Shown: in pieces, positions 44,245-56,285 of the stretch
How positions within the stretch are numbered: the stretch's first letter is position 1
Layout: the number at the start of each line of letters is the position of its first letter
Translations under genes and position numbers: made by a program
The notes under the pieces: model-generated
Told to the model about the DNA's origin: nothing
Seen by the model: the letters and a program-made list of their open reading frames with translations, nothing else
The model's database searches: none
Source of the DNA: Xenopus tropicalis
Taxonomy: Eukaryota > Chordata > Amphibia > Anura > Pipidae
Assembly: GCF_000004195.4 (NCBI RefSeq)
Contig: NC_030678.2
Location: 86,898,904-86,962,903 of the forward strand
Reading direction: 5' to 3'
Length of the DNA: 64,000 nt

Positions 44245-46012
44245 TATGGGAGATAATATTTTGCAAACAAAGTTACTTGGAAATTCCTGCAACATTGCAA
44301 CCCAGTTTAAATAAAGTGCAGATGTGACTGCAAATAACTTGCATCTATTTACGTACAGCAAGTTCAGAGTTACTGCTGTACTAATTTGGCTGCCAAATAA
44401 AAGTGAGGGAGGGGAATCTTTAGTCATGGAGGTATGGGAGACTGTCCCAAATGAATGAGCCTTAATACTGTTTACGCCCCAGTAAAAATAAAAAATAAAA
44501 TTAATGACTAGAAATAAAAATCAAATCAAATGATGTTTTATGCCATAGATAATAAACTGCAAATTTGTGAATATTACTAAATACTACTTTGTAAATGAGC
44601 AATTTGCATTTAGCGTTCCTTTGAAGATAGGTCAATTTTGTAATTTGAAGTAGAACATACTGTGCAATTACTGTTTATTTTTTCTTTGCTCTAAGGCTTT
44701 TAAAACCCTAAAAAGATCAGCCCTTGAAGTGAATACAACTATTCATTTTTGCTACGTACAACAGTTTCTTACTCTATTGGGAAATGGTCGGGCTGGTGGT
44801 TATTGTCCAGTTCAGCAGTATAGCCTTAATTGCTGACATTAATGTAGAATTCAATAGCTTTAAAAGTTTTTTATGTTATCTTCTTTATGACATCCCCAAG
44901 CTTACTTCTGCGGGTTACAGTTGATTATGTATTGTATTTTATTATGAGAGTTTGCAGCCCACCAATCGGAGGAGTATATTTTTAACCTCTTACTGTCCTT
45001 AAGAATGTAAAGAATTTAAATGCCCCAATTCTTATGTATTCCTGAGAACTTAAAGGGCGATTTAAAGTTTGAATTATAGCATGCAATTCAAAGTTTTAAT
45101 TATAGCACATTTAATCATAGCATTTCGCTGGAAATATTATATAAAATCAATTAAACTTAAGTGAATGGCTCTGTGTCACACTCCCTGGATGGGGTGATGC
45201 AATGTGCGGGTTAATATTTTCAAGATTAGAATCAAGTGAGTTACAAAGTTTCCAGATTATATTGATATACAGATGAACAGATGATAAGCACTCTCACAAA
45301 TTCTTATATGCCACTTATTCTATAAGAAAGAGATCACTGACAATATAGAAACCAACTCTTCTCTGACCTGCTTTGACAGACATAGGCAATTATATTCTGT
45401 ATTATCTGTTTCTTAAACCTCTGCTTGCTATGCTGAGTATTCAAGAGGTGCACTAAGAAACAAAACTCACACATTAATTTTTATTATTTATTGTAGGAAA
45501 GTAAAAGTAGAATGTGCCAGCATTTTTTTGTATTTAAAGAATTAAAACTGAAGAGATTAACAAAGAATGACATTCAAGGTAGGCAACAGCAACCGATTTA
45601 AGTAAATGAATCACTCTCAATAAATGATGTAGAAAATGTATTTTATTGGATATTGCTGCAGGGACATTACTGTGGATTCTCTGAAGAAGGTTTTGCTAAT
45701 ATTGACAACGTGACATGCATGCTAGGTTCGCGTTATGGGGACAGCAAATCAGTTGAGTTGTAGTAAGTTGTAGCAGGAGGTAATTGAATTAAGAACCCCA
45801 AGTTACATGCACTAGAGAGGTACAGTATACCAATGCCCCCAGGTGCAAGTACTAAAGGAAATCTCTGCCCCTAAGAGCTAATTTGCTCAGCTATCTACTT
45901 ACTATTTGTCTCACTATATGGGACATTGCTGCACTCTGGACCTTGTGAAGTACAGCAATGTGCAGGAGTGCAGCAAATTTACCAGCATGCAATAAGATGA
46001 GCATCTGAATGA
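44245..46012. other. AT-rich non-coding stretch
   Basis: Nothing recognised over about 1.8 kb up to the 5'-truncated start of the CR1 element. Confidence 0.5.
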
Positions 46013-46015
46013 TTA

Positions 46016-47083
46016 TTGAGGTTAATAATCAAATTAAGGAATATTGGCCTAGAACATACTATTTGTAATTGGATAGAGAACTGGCTGAAGGATAGATTAC
46101 AAAGAGTAGTGGTAAATGGAACATTTTCTAATTGGACCGGTGTGGTTAGTGGAGTACCGCAGGGGTCAGTCCTTGGTCCTTTGCTTTTTAACTTGTTTAT
46201 TAATGACCTGGAGGTGGGCATAGAGAGTACTGTTTCTATTTTTGCTGATGACACAAAATTGTGCAAAACTATAAGTTCCATGCAGGATGCTGCCGCTTTG
46301 CAGAGCGATTTGATTAAACTGGAAAACTGGGCAGCAAACTGGAAAATGAGGTTCAATGTTGATAAGTGCAAAGTTATGCATTTTGGTAGAAATAATATAA
46401 ACGCAAACTATCTACTGAATGGTAGTGTGTTGGGGGTTTCCTTAATGGAGAAGGATCTAGGGGTTTTTGTAGATAACAAGTTGTCTAATTCCAGGCAGTG
46501 TCATTCAGTGATTTATTCATTCAGCAGATAAAGTGCTGTCTTGTATAAAAAAAAGGGCATTGACTCAAGGGATGAAAACATAATTTTGCCTCTTTATAGG
46601 TCTCTGGTAATGCCTCACCTTGAGTATGCAGTGCAGTTTTGGGCTCCAGTCCTTAAGAAGGATATTAATGAGCTGGAGAGAGTGCAGAGATGTGCAACTA
46701 AACTGGTAAAGGGGATGGAAGATTTAAACTATGGGGTTAGACTGTCGAGGTTGGGGTTGTTTTCTCTGGAAAAGAGGCGCTTGCGAGGGGACATGATTAC
46801 TCTGTACAAGTACATTAGAGGGGATTATAGGCAGATGGGGGATGTTCTTTTTTCCCATAAAAACAATCAGCGCACCAGAGGCCACCCCTTTAGATTAGAG
46901 GAACGGAGCTTCCATTTGAAGCAGCGTAGGGGGTTTTTCACGGTGAGGGCAGTGAGGTTGTGGAATGCCCTTCCTAGAGATGTGGTAATGGCAGATTCTG
47001 TTAATGCCTTTAAGAGGGACCTGGATGAGTTCTTGAACAATCAGAATATCCAAGGCTATTGTGATACTAATATCTACAGTTAG
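46016..47083 (+). pseudogene. CR1 ORF2 remnant: reverse transcriptase to C-terminus
   Basis: One frame covers about 355 codons with a single in-frame TAA (46529-46531). Motifs: 'NWIENWLKDRLQRVVVNG', '[20 protein letters not shown]', the catalytic 'IFADDTKL' (about 46237), 'WKMRFNVDKCKVMHFG', 'MEKDLGVFVDNKLS', then after the stop 'LPLYRSLVMPHLEYAVQFW', 'RCATKLVKG', 'RLGLFSLEKRRLRGDM', 'RTRGHPFRLEERSF' and 'FFTVRAVRLWNALPRDVV'. This is the C-terminal pattern of CR1-clade ORF2. The stop region coincides with a small deletion and an eight-A run (expected six), which together keep the frame. The endonuclease is missing. The final stop TAG sits at the MITE junction. Confidence 0.92.
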
Positions 47084-47591
47084 GGGCACATTTACTAACC
47101 CACGAACGGGCCGAATGCGTCCGATTGCGTTTTTTTTGTAGTGATCGGTAATTTTGCAATTTTTTTCGGCGTCTTTACGATTTTTGCGTAAAAACGCGAG
47201 TTTTTCGGCGTCTTTACGATTTTTGCGTAAAAACGCGAGTTTTTCGGCGTCATTATGAAAGTTGCGCAAAGTCGCGATTTTTTCGTAGCGTTAAAACTTG
47301 CGCGAAACGTCGCGCCTTTTAAGTTTTAACGCTACGAAAAAGGCGCGACTTTGCGCGCAAGTGTTAACGCTACGAAAAAATCGCGACTTTGCGCAACTTT
47401 CGTAAAGACGCCGAAAACTCGCGTTTTTACGCAAAAATCGTAAAGACACCGAAAAACTCGCGTTTTTATGCAAAAATCGTAAAGACGCCGAAAAAATCGC
47501 AAAAAATACGAAAAAGTCGCAAAATGTTCGTTTCCAATCGGAATTTTTCCAATTCGGATTCGAAATCGTGTCTTAGTAAATCAGCCCCTTA
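47080..47591. mobile_element. 506-bp palindromic MITE inserted at the CR1 stop codon
   Basis: The element at 47083-47588 begins GGGGCACATTTACTAACCCA and ends TTAGTAAATCAGCCCC, with TTA at 47080-47082 and 47589-47591. The arms are long inverted copies (CGCAACTTTCGT, GCGTTTTTACGCAAAAATCG blocks), with short internal duplications of 'TTTTTCGGCGTC'. Same family as 18490-18990. Open frames inside are palindrome shadows. Confidence 0.9.
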
Positions 47592-47735
47592 GTATTAGTG
47601 GTTGTATATATAGTTTATGTATGTGAGTGTATAGATTGGTAGGTGTGGGTTGTGTGTGCTGGGTTTACTTGGATGGGTTGAACTTGATGGACTCTGGTCT
47701 TTTTTCAACCCTATGTAACTATGTAACTATGTAAC

Positions 47736-49292
47736 AATGTTGACATGCCTCCTGAACTCCATGCTTGAATGTGCTATTCATGGGGAAAGGGCAGGTTCTC
47801 GCCCTCTATGCTGAAACACAAGGACCTGCACCCGTGGCCGTTCATGACAGGGACAAGATGAAAAGTGTCAAAAAAATCTGAAAACTTGTATTTTTTCTAT
47901 TTTTTTCATTTTGCACTCTGCCCCACCAATCATAAATGAGCCTTTTAGTATGGGCAGGAAAGAGCAGAGACCAAATTAAAGTAGTAATAGCTAATTTGAA
48001 TATAAAGAGTGACTACTTGACACATACAGTTCCAGGTTAGGAATATGTTTGTATGTTTGGAATTTTGTGGATACTACAATAGGATAAAACTGAAATAGTC
48101 AATAAAGGTATCTTGACAACCACCTTGACTTCCCCTTCCCATACTGCAGATTTTCTTTCAAAAACAAATATAGTCACTGTATTATTTTTCTTATTTCAGC
48201 CCCTATGAGCACAGTGGCATACTAAACTTGGCAGAGGGTAGAAGAAGTTGCTATTCATTACAGATCTCTGAGGATATAGCCTGGTTGTAGCAATCTACAT
48301 CATCAATCACAACTTCAATAGAGAAAACGGTAGCTGAATTTCAAATAATTGCCAGTTATATTGAAACCCATGTCCTTTCAGAAAAAGTATTTCTTTATTA
48401 TCAAATACCACAAAACAGCACTAAATGACTTGTAAAACCTCTTACCACTATGGGACAGAAAGAAAACACTTAACATTAAAAACTGGGACACAAATCTTTG
48501 CCCTCATGGTTTACAGCTCTGTTTTGAGCCAAGGAGAAATTATTAAGCAAAAGGTTGAAGTTTCCAATTAACTGCATGATTCAGGTCTGTTTCCAGACTC
48601 TCTGGCCAACCTGGCAGTCTGGTTTTACAGTGCACCTGACTCCACAGTGTAAATTTTAGGCCAATTTATGCCCAGCTTCTCCTCTCTTCTTGATGCCAGA
48701 CAATAGTGGCTGAATTTCTAGATATTGCTTAGCCTTTCTTCTTTTTCTTTTATTATTGTCCATTAGAAAATCATATTTTCATGTCTGTATGGCTGAAATT
48801 ATATATTATGAGCTTAGATAGCTATATAAAAACAGATTCTTTCATACCTGTATAACAATGTTGCAACAATGTTGTACTCTGACACAGTCTGACACTTCGT
48901 TGTAGTATGGGGAATGAATGGGTACCTTGTACATTTTTACTATACTGTACTTTCTGAAAAAAACTTAAACAACAGATCATTTATATCCTAATAAGTGACC
49001 TATAAAAATCTTGCAATTGGCAAATACATTTCTGTGAATATTGCCTTTTTACAACTTTTCCTTGGAGCCACCATTTTGTGATGTTTTGTGTGTCACTAAC
49101 TGATCATCTGACAGGAAATAATGCAGCCCTAACTGTAACAAGAAAAAGTGTGGGAGAAAAATTCAGAGCTCTCACCATACATTGGTTGATGTGACCAAGC
49201 AAGTATATGTGCCCTTAAATTGTGTGTGAGCATGCACGACATAAGGACAAACATAAAACGGCAATATTTTAGTATAGCATTATTCACTTATC
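47736..49292. other. AT-rich non-coding stretch
   Basis: Nothing recognised. Confidence 0.5.
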
Positions 49293-50197
49293 ATATGGGA
49301 CCTGTTATTCAGAATGCTTGGAATGTGGGGTTTTCTGGATACAGGTTTTTTTTGTAATTTAGATCTCCTTGCTTTACGCCTACTAATCACTTTAAATTAA
49401 CCCAATAGGATTGTTTTCCTTCCAGTAAGGGTTCATTAGGGTTGATTCACTAAAGTGCGTTAAAACGAGCGCTATTTATAGCATGCGCTAAAAATTTTAT
49501 CGCTGTTTGCGTTATTTAAGTTGTGAAGACTATTTTCGTGCGGTATTCGACGCAACGCGGGCTAATTAACGCAGCGCACTACTTGTCGCGTGCGCTAATT
49601 AACGCGCCTGCGATACTTATCGCGCGCACGCCATATTAGCCATACACAGCATTACGTTCGTAAAGCTACTTTTTTTGAAAATGACCATTTCCCTGCAAAC
49701 TGGAGGCTGCATCACTTTAGGGCCAACACATACTTGAATAAATCACACTGCAAAGTCCATATTTTATTGCCAAAAACTCATTAACTGTACTTTTCTATAA
49801 TTACCGCCTGGCCCAAGTAGGTGTTAATTTTCGCATAGACTAATGCGATATTTAATGCATTTCTGTGTTTGTGAATGCGGTTGCGTGCTATTTAATGCAC
49901 GCGATATGCGACTTAACACATGCGATATGTGACTTAACGCATGCGATAATACTTTAGCGAATCACACGTTTTTTTGCGCATCAATTTTAACGCAAAAAAG
50001 CATGCGATAGTGCTTATCGCACTTTAGTGAATCAACCCTATTGTATCTTAGTTAGGGTCAAATACAAGGTACTGCTTTATTATTACAGAGAAAAGGAAGT
50101 CAGTTTAAAAATGGAAATTATCTGTTTGTGGGAGATGGCCCTTCTGGATGGAAACTTTCTGGATAATGGGTTTCCAGATAATGAATCCTATACCTGT
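49293..50197 (-). repeat. ACAGGTATGG-ended repeat, split by a MITE
   Basis: Ends 'ATATGGGACCTGTTATTCAG' (left) and 'GAATCCTATACCTGT' (right). Between them are the family's 'CCCAATAGGATTGTTTTCCT', 'CAAATACAAGGTACTGCTTT' and 'CTGGATAATGGGTTTCCAGA'. Removing 49438-50042 restores the block homologous to 'GGATTAATTATATCTTAG' in the 27.3-kb copy. Confidence 0.85.
49435..50042. mobile_element. 602-bp MITE with AGGGTTGATTCAC ends and ATT duplication
   Basis: The element at 49438-50039 begins AGGGTTGATTCACTAAAGTG and ends CACTTTAGTGAATCAACCCT. ATT is at 49435-49437 and 50040-50042. Rich in 'GCGATA', 'TTAACGC' and 'GCATGCG' blocks repeated in both orientations. CpG-rich relative to flanks. No coding capacity. 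Confidence 0.9.
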
Positions 50198-50320
50198 ATA
50201 GTCTTTTTCATGAAAACGCTTTATAAGAAAACTTTTTAAGTATAGGCCGTCTCTTAAGTATAGACCATTTCATATGATATATTTTAGAGGGACAAGCAAC
50301 ATTCATGGGTATAGTTTCTC

Positions 50321-51121
50321 TTAAAAGGACAAGGAAAGGCTTATAAAGAGTTAATTTCAAGCTGCAGGCATACCTTCAGTTGTCTCAATAGTGCCCTTAT
50401 GTCTCCCCATATTTCACCTGTTCAGATGATTAGAAACCAAACAGGAAGAAAAAACGCTGAGCTGTATAAAGAAAGTTCCCATAATCCCTCACCTCACAGA
50501 CCAAAGTGAACATGCTCAGTTAGTAAGACTATGGGGCAGATTTATCAAAACACGAGTTTGAATTCCAAATGGAAAAATCTCAGATTGGAAACAAAAATTT
50601 CTGAAGATCGCAAATATCACGAAAATGCTTTAGAAAAAATAGTATTAGTCACGATAATATCGTATTGGTGATAAAACAGTCACAAAATTTTCGTACCAAA
50701 CGATTGTAAACAACGGCAAAACTGATCCATTTTTTTTGCGGTAAAAATACGAAAAAGTCACGCAAGCGGCGAAAAAGTCGCGCAAGGTACGAAAAAGTTG
50801 TGAAAAATTCGATTGGACCAATCAAACGAATGCCCGGAGCGTTTGTGGATAAGTAAATGTACCCTTAAGAGTCAGCTTCCTGCTGATTGGCTCAGATCAC
50901 ATTCCTAAGGGGGGGGGGGTGAGTTCTTAGCATTCTTGAGGGAGGGGGAGCAGGAAAGAGCAGAGAACAGAAATCTGCGTGTCTCTGGCACAGGAATTAC
51001 AGACACAACAAATCTTTTTTTCAGAGAAGTCAGTTCAGCGTTTCTGTGAGTGCATATGGCTGTATTTACATAGACCTTTCTGATAAAACTTATTTAGTTT
51101 TTACCTTTCTTTCTCCTTTAA
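50321..51121. mobile_element. T2/Kolobok-type element split by a palindromic MITE
   Basis: The left end TTAAAAGGACAAGGAAAGGC and the right end 'CCTTTCTTTCTCCTTTAA' are inverted with TTAA at both edges. The interior has 'AACATGCTCAGTTAGTAAGA' and, beyond the guest, 'CAGCTTCCTGCTGATTGGCT', motifs common to frog T2 copies. A run of 12-13 G lies near 50910. Confidence 0.8.
50533..50864. mobile_element. GGGGC palindromic MITE nested in the T2-type element
   Basis: Begins GGGGCAGATTTATCAAAACA and ends GATAAGTAAATGTACCC. Contains 'TTCTGAAGATCGCAAATATC', 'GTATTAGTCACGATAATATC' and 'AAAAAGTCGCGCAAG', the inverse of blocks in the 37053-37361 copy. The TSD is unresolved. Confidence 0.8.
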
Positions 51122-51926
51122 GGTAACAAGCTACATGAAAAACCAGGGTACTTCTTGAAAATATATGAATATGAAATATATGAAATAAATTAAATCAGTT
51201 TGCACTCAGTTCACCTCATAATTTTGCATTTATCAAAAGTTTTCCATACATCAAATGAGATTAAAGGTAAAGCAACATAAACATAAACACATTAACCCAT
51301 GGACAAAGAGGGGTCTCATTTTCCAGCATGAACTATATTTCTAAACAGTATATTTCTTACTGTTAAGTTCCAGAGTAGCTCTTCAGTCTCATTAAGTTCC
51401 AACGCTTAAAAGCATAAATCCATAAATGTAATTCAGGGGGTGGTACACTAATGCAGTTGCTGCAATTGCTGTCTTCAACGCTGGGATTCTCAGACTGTGT
51501 ATGACTAGTGAACTATGTGCATAAACTTTATATTTACTTCCCTGTCTGGTTTCCTCCCTCAATTGCAGGCAAGTGTATTTGCTCCTTCAGCTTTCATAGC
51601 AAGGGAGCGGTAAACAAAATAAGGCGAATCAGGGAATAATACAGTTGTTGTCCAATATAGTTGTGGCACACCCTATCCAGAATTCTCAGGACTTAAATAA
51701 TGTTGTACTCCTGACCTGCATCTTTTCTTTTCTCTTCATGGAAGGGATAAAAACACCTTTGGAGCAGATTTTGATGGATTTGGGAGCAGGTTGTCTTCCC
51801 CCACCCACCCGGTGTTCCTGTTTTCAGAACAGAATGATGGATAAGGGGGTCGATAACTGTAATAATAATGAATGCTTATACAACATAAAATGCAGTAAAC
51901 ATAATTGAACTTATTGTAAACTGACA
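51122..51926. other. AT-rich non-coding stretch
   Basis: Nothing recognised. Confidence 0.5.
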
Positions 51927-52092
51927 GGGAACCATTTACTAACACTGGACAAATTTGCACTTAGGCAATAACCCTTAGCAACCAGTTAATAAATTGCTAT
52001 ATTTATTCAGCTGCAGACAGTATAATGAAGGCAAAAATATGACTGGATGCCATGGGTTACTGCCCAGATACCTACTGTTAGTAAATGAGCCA
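51927..52092. mobile_element. Inverted-repeat MITE (CATTTACTAACA ends)
   Basis: 'CCATTTACTAACACTGG' opposes 'CTGTTAGTAAATGAGCC', and 'GCAATAACCCTTAGCAACCAG' opposes 'TGCCATGGGTTACTGCC'. Interior AT-rich, non-coding. Limits by eye. Confidence 0.65.
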
Positions 52093-52892
52093 AACTGTGT
52101 TTTGCAAATATATTTTTATTGCATTCCTGCTATATCAATATTTAATGTGTTCCCCATATATATTTTCTTTTTACCATTACAGCTGCAAAGTCTTATACAT
52201 ACACTGTCCATTTAATAGGCAGATTTCTGTGCCTTTTGTATTACTATAACTGCCTACACCCAAGAACTTCAAAGTCAGAGCTATTGACTTTGACACTTGC
52301 CCAGGAAAAACTCAATCAAGAAGATTCTGTGCATCTGTAATTAATAAAAATAGCAGATGGTGAGATGGTATACTGTAGTATATTGGCAGGTTGGTGATCT
52401 ATTTGAGGCATTGAGAATGTAGCTGAGTCATTTCATTTCTTTTCCATAAAGTGGATGTGACCTTGTTATTGCTGATGTATAGTGTACTGTATTCCCTCCC
52501 TGAAGATTAAGTGGTAGCGTGGCACAAGAATTTCCAACCTGCTGTCCTCAAGTTACTATAATTCACGCCATTGTCCATTAGTCATGAGCAGGGGGATAAG
52601 CAATAGTCCTGTGAAGCAACAAATATCTTCCTGCACTCCTTTAGGTGCTCTCAGGTTTTCCACATGTACTGTAAGAGCTATCATTTAGGTTTTTTTTCAA
52701 GTTACTGCTACTCATTGTAGCAGAATCCATTTCTGTATGCTGTTTAGATTCTATTGCTATGCTATTTAGATTCCATGCTTTTGCTCCATAACTGTGAATT
52801 GGAGAGACCTTTTTGTCTGACTGTAGGATATGCCATTCCGTGCAAGCATTGATGTTACAAGCTAAAGACTTATGACTCTGCAAAAAAAAAAA
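52093..52892. other. Non-coding stretch
   Basis: Nothing recognised. Confidence 0.5.
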
Positions 52893-53061
52893 GTGTTTAT
52901 TAACATTGGAGACAAACATCACTGTTGATGTTGCTCATAGCAACCAATGCGGAGTTAGATTTAACCTGTCACCTACAAGTTAGAAAACAAAAGCAAAGAT
53001 CTGATTGGTTTCTATTTGCAACATTACCGATGATGTTTGTCTCCAGTGTTAATAAATATAC
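52893..53061. mobile_element. Inverted-repeat MITE (TATTAACATTGGAGACAAAC ends)
   Basis: Left 'TTATTAACATTGGAGACAAA' and 'CATCA' oppose right 'TGATGTTTGTCTCCAGTGTT' and 'AATAAATA'. The loop carries 'TCATAGCAACCAATGCGGAG' versus 'CTGATTGGTTTCTATTTGCA'. A near-complete 170-bp hairpin. Confidence 0.8.
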
Positions 53062-55932
53062 CCACAAATTGTTAAGTGTTTCTAAGAGCAGGCCATGGCT
53101 ACTAATGTGCAATTACCTCACGGTTAGCAGAATGGCACTAACTGCTAGCAAATTTGTCTGCCAGCTGCTTTTTTTTGCTGCTTTTCCCTACCACCTTGTC
53201 TTGAGAATTCTCAGCCCACCAGCATGTCAGCTCCATGGTATTTTCCCCCCTCCCAACACACACACACAGCTTCTTTACCTTCCTCCCTCTGTCTTTTTGC
53301 TTCCCACTGCAGAGAAATAATCCTGCAAAAGAAGTTTGGGGAATTCACAATCCTGCAGCCTCGGGGAAGTTAAATGACTGTATTTTTAATATCTTGTGAA
53401 ATTCTTCTCCTTATCCCTCCCTCTGTTAATTAATTACATGCCACCATGCATCTCACGGGTGCGCTGTGATAAGAATGCACAGAAGTAAAGCACACAGCAG
53501 TTTTCAAGATCTGTAGCTGTTTGAGGCTGCAGAGGGAGGACAGTGCCGAGGTCGTTGGGGACAGCAGATGTGTCTAATTGTTACCTGTTTTGAAACAACG
53601 CTATCCTTTGATAATGACACCGAGCTAAATTGGCACCAAAAAGTAGCAGGAAATCATTTATAGAATAATATAAAATACAACAAATAAACCCCAGTGGTCC
53701 CACTTAGTCTGGCCCTTCTTGATTACATACTGGAAAACCTCAAACCGATTCCCCCCACAAAAGTCACTGTCATATCTCTTAATAAAAAGACGCCGGCAGA
53801 TGCCACCCTCACTCACGTGTTGCCAGGGAAACTGTCATCTGGCTTTTTTTGTCACCTCTGGCTGACTCACCAAAGCACCAGTGGAGGTGGGGAAAAGTAA
53901 CAGGACAGGGGATAGTGCAGCAATAAAATGTGATGGGGCGGGGGAGAATGAAAAGTAGCCAAGTCTGAATGCTACAGCAATTTTGTGTAGGATGTCTACA
54001 GGCATAAAACAGCTTTAATATACAAAAAGAGTCCTTGAGTAACATTTCATGATAATATTGTTACCAAGGTAACCTGTAATATCTGTCATACCATTGTTAC
54101 AAAATACCCCCTTCCAGGTTTACTTTCCTGCCTCCAATGACGCTTTGTCTGTACTTGTTCCTTTTAGCACTATGACACAAACAATGATTTCAAAATTGAT
54201 CTGAATTATGCAGTGTCACTAGCAAAGGTTTTAAAGCCACCCCTAAACAAACTATATGGAAAGATTAGAAAAGAATAAAATAGAAGGCAGATATGTATAC
54301 ATTCAGACAGAGATGATTATTTAAGGGGCATTCAAGGCAAAAATGCACTCACTTTTTTTTTTTTTTTTGCTGTGGCCTTCTGGCAGGGACGTGTCTCATA
54401 GTATGAGATTAATTAGTGTTTATTCAACTCTCATTTGTCATCTGCATATTTTGTTTGATTCTTTACTTGGATTATAGGGTGTGTTAAGCCTATAAGGGAT
54501 ACAACTCAGAAGATCTGACACAAATGAGTTGCTAATGTAAAAGAGTTGGCAACGGTCAGAGAAGATAAAGTATATTTCATCAGGAATTTGTTTTGAACAG
54601 GGGAGGAATGAGGTGTTACAAATTTACCGGCAAGTATTATCACCAAATTTGGAATATTGGTCTGACCTTGGGATGTAACCCTATACATGAAGCTTTGGCA
54701 GCTCACTGGGAAGGGGCAAGAGAAGAGGTCCCTATTATCCAAGGAAAGGGTTAGTGAGACAAAAAAGCCAAACAATATTATAGTGACTACTTAGCTATTG
54801 AACACCACATTTGATTAACCCTAATCAGTGACATTACCTTGTCACCATGGACAGCATAGTTTAGAATTTCTCATTTCTCAATTTTTTTTTCAGCCCTTCA
54901 ACCCATCCAAATTAGAAAAAGCTGACAGGTATACCTTTGCACTAGTACAATGATCATTGCCCTTTCCTTGCTCATTGCCAACTCTCATGTCCCCTATTAT
55001 TAATCATTTCTCTCACCTCACTTCCTTATAGAGTAGGTGAGATATATATGTATATAGAGAGATCTTGTATCCATCCGCCTTGTCCACACTTCTCTTTATT
55101 CGCCTTCTCTAACTGGCCTTTTTTTTAATCAGTTACCCAATACCATGTCTCACCGCTAATAAATTGCTTTTGGCTTGTCAATGAGATTATTATTGTTTAG
55201 AATTCAATTTTTTTATTGGATGCATATTTTGAGTTTTTCAAGCTTTTAAAGTGAGAACACCAATGTAAGGTACTGTAGTGCTGGTGATCTAGTGTGTGAT
55301 TGCATTTGTTGTACATAGGTATAAGTTTTGAAATTGATCTATATCAACACGTATTATGTTTCAAATGATACATTCCAGACAATATTAAAACAATAATACT
55401 CCTACCTTATTTGAGGGAAGTACATTTATAAAATAATCATTTGCTTGGTTAAACAGCATTTTATTTAGTTGAATTTATCAATATATTTAACCTGTTTTAC
55501 TGACAAGTAACTGTATTGTACTGATATAAATAAAACTTACTGAGAGCAATATTAAGGACAGAGTAACCTAAGCTGTGGCCCTGGGTGGTGACCTGTCCCC
55601 TCCTCTATGCCTCCCCAGAGAAATTGATATGCAGAATGACTTTTCGTTAGGAAAGTCATCTTCATATTTAATTAACTCTTGGGCCACATCACTGTTATCA
55701 AAATGACTGCTGTGCCTTAACCCATAAATAGATGGTCATAATGGCTGTAAATAAGTCCAGGTCATTTTGAAATGATATACCCTTCAATAAAAAGTTAATT
55801 TATAAATAGGAAATACAGCTAAGATAAAATCTGACTTTTTTCTTTTTCCATTTACGGATAAACTCCATGCCAGTAAACATAGGTGGTTTAGTTTAGGAAA
55901 TGGAGCACACTTAGAGTATAGATGACCTTCTG
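53062..55932. other. Unique-looking non-coding stretch; 53.4-53.9 kb possible conserved element
   Basis: A (CA)n patch lies at about 53257-53271 and a run of 18 T near 54352. 53440-53720 is non-repetitive, with higher complexity and features such as 'CCTTTGATAATGACACCGAG'. No exon-like frame with plausible splice sites was found. Its function is unknown. Confidence 0.4.
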
Positions 55933-56285
55933 TTAAAGGAGAACTATACCCCCCGGGCTATAAAATCCCCCTTAGCTATCACTGCCTTGACCCCCACCTC
56001 TCCCTTATCGCATAGTTTCTAAGTTTAACAACTGTCCCTATCGCTAACCCCAAGCTAAAACAGGAGAGTTGCACAGCTGCGTACCTGGCCGACAACTTTT
56101 TTGCAACTGAACGGTCTTTGGGTCTCTCCACCGACACGGACCCTGCTTGCGTATCTGCAGTTTAAGCTGATTTCCTGCTACCATCAACTGTACATGCGCA
56201 AGCAGGGTTTGTACCCGAAGATCATCCAAGAAGATGTTGGCCAGGTACACAGTTGTACTACTCTGCTGTTTTAGCTTGGGGTTCC
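55933..56285. mobile_element. TTAA-type palindromic element, right end eroded
   Basis: Begins TTAAAGGAGAACTATACCCC. At 56049-56102 'CCCCAAGCTAAAACAGGAGA' and 'TACCTGGCCGACAA' oppose 56228-56283 'TTGGCCAGGTACACAGTTG' and 'CTGCTGTTTTAGCTTGGGG'. 'CCCTGCTTGCGTATCTGCAG' opposes 'GTACATGCGCAAGCAGGG'. The matching terminal TTAA on the right was not found. Confidence 0.7.

Larger units (their letters stand above)
46013..47735 (+). mobile_element. CR1 LINE, 5'-truncated, interrupted by a palindromic MITE
   Basis: Runs from within the RT domain to a 3' UTR ending 'GGTTGAACTTGATGGACTCT' and 'TTCAACC', then (CTATGTAA)n at about 47711-47735, the octamer-repeat tail typical of CR1. The UTR resumes after the MITE at 47592, so the LINE was in place first. 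The left limit is approximate; no TSD, as usual for CR1. Confidence 0.92.

Noticed and set aside
53694..53900. 68-codon frame in the unique 53-kb block considered as a host exon
   Set aside because: No recognisable protein family and no clear AG/GT borders preserving the frame. The region is better described as possible non-coding conserved DNA.
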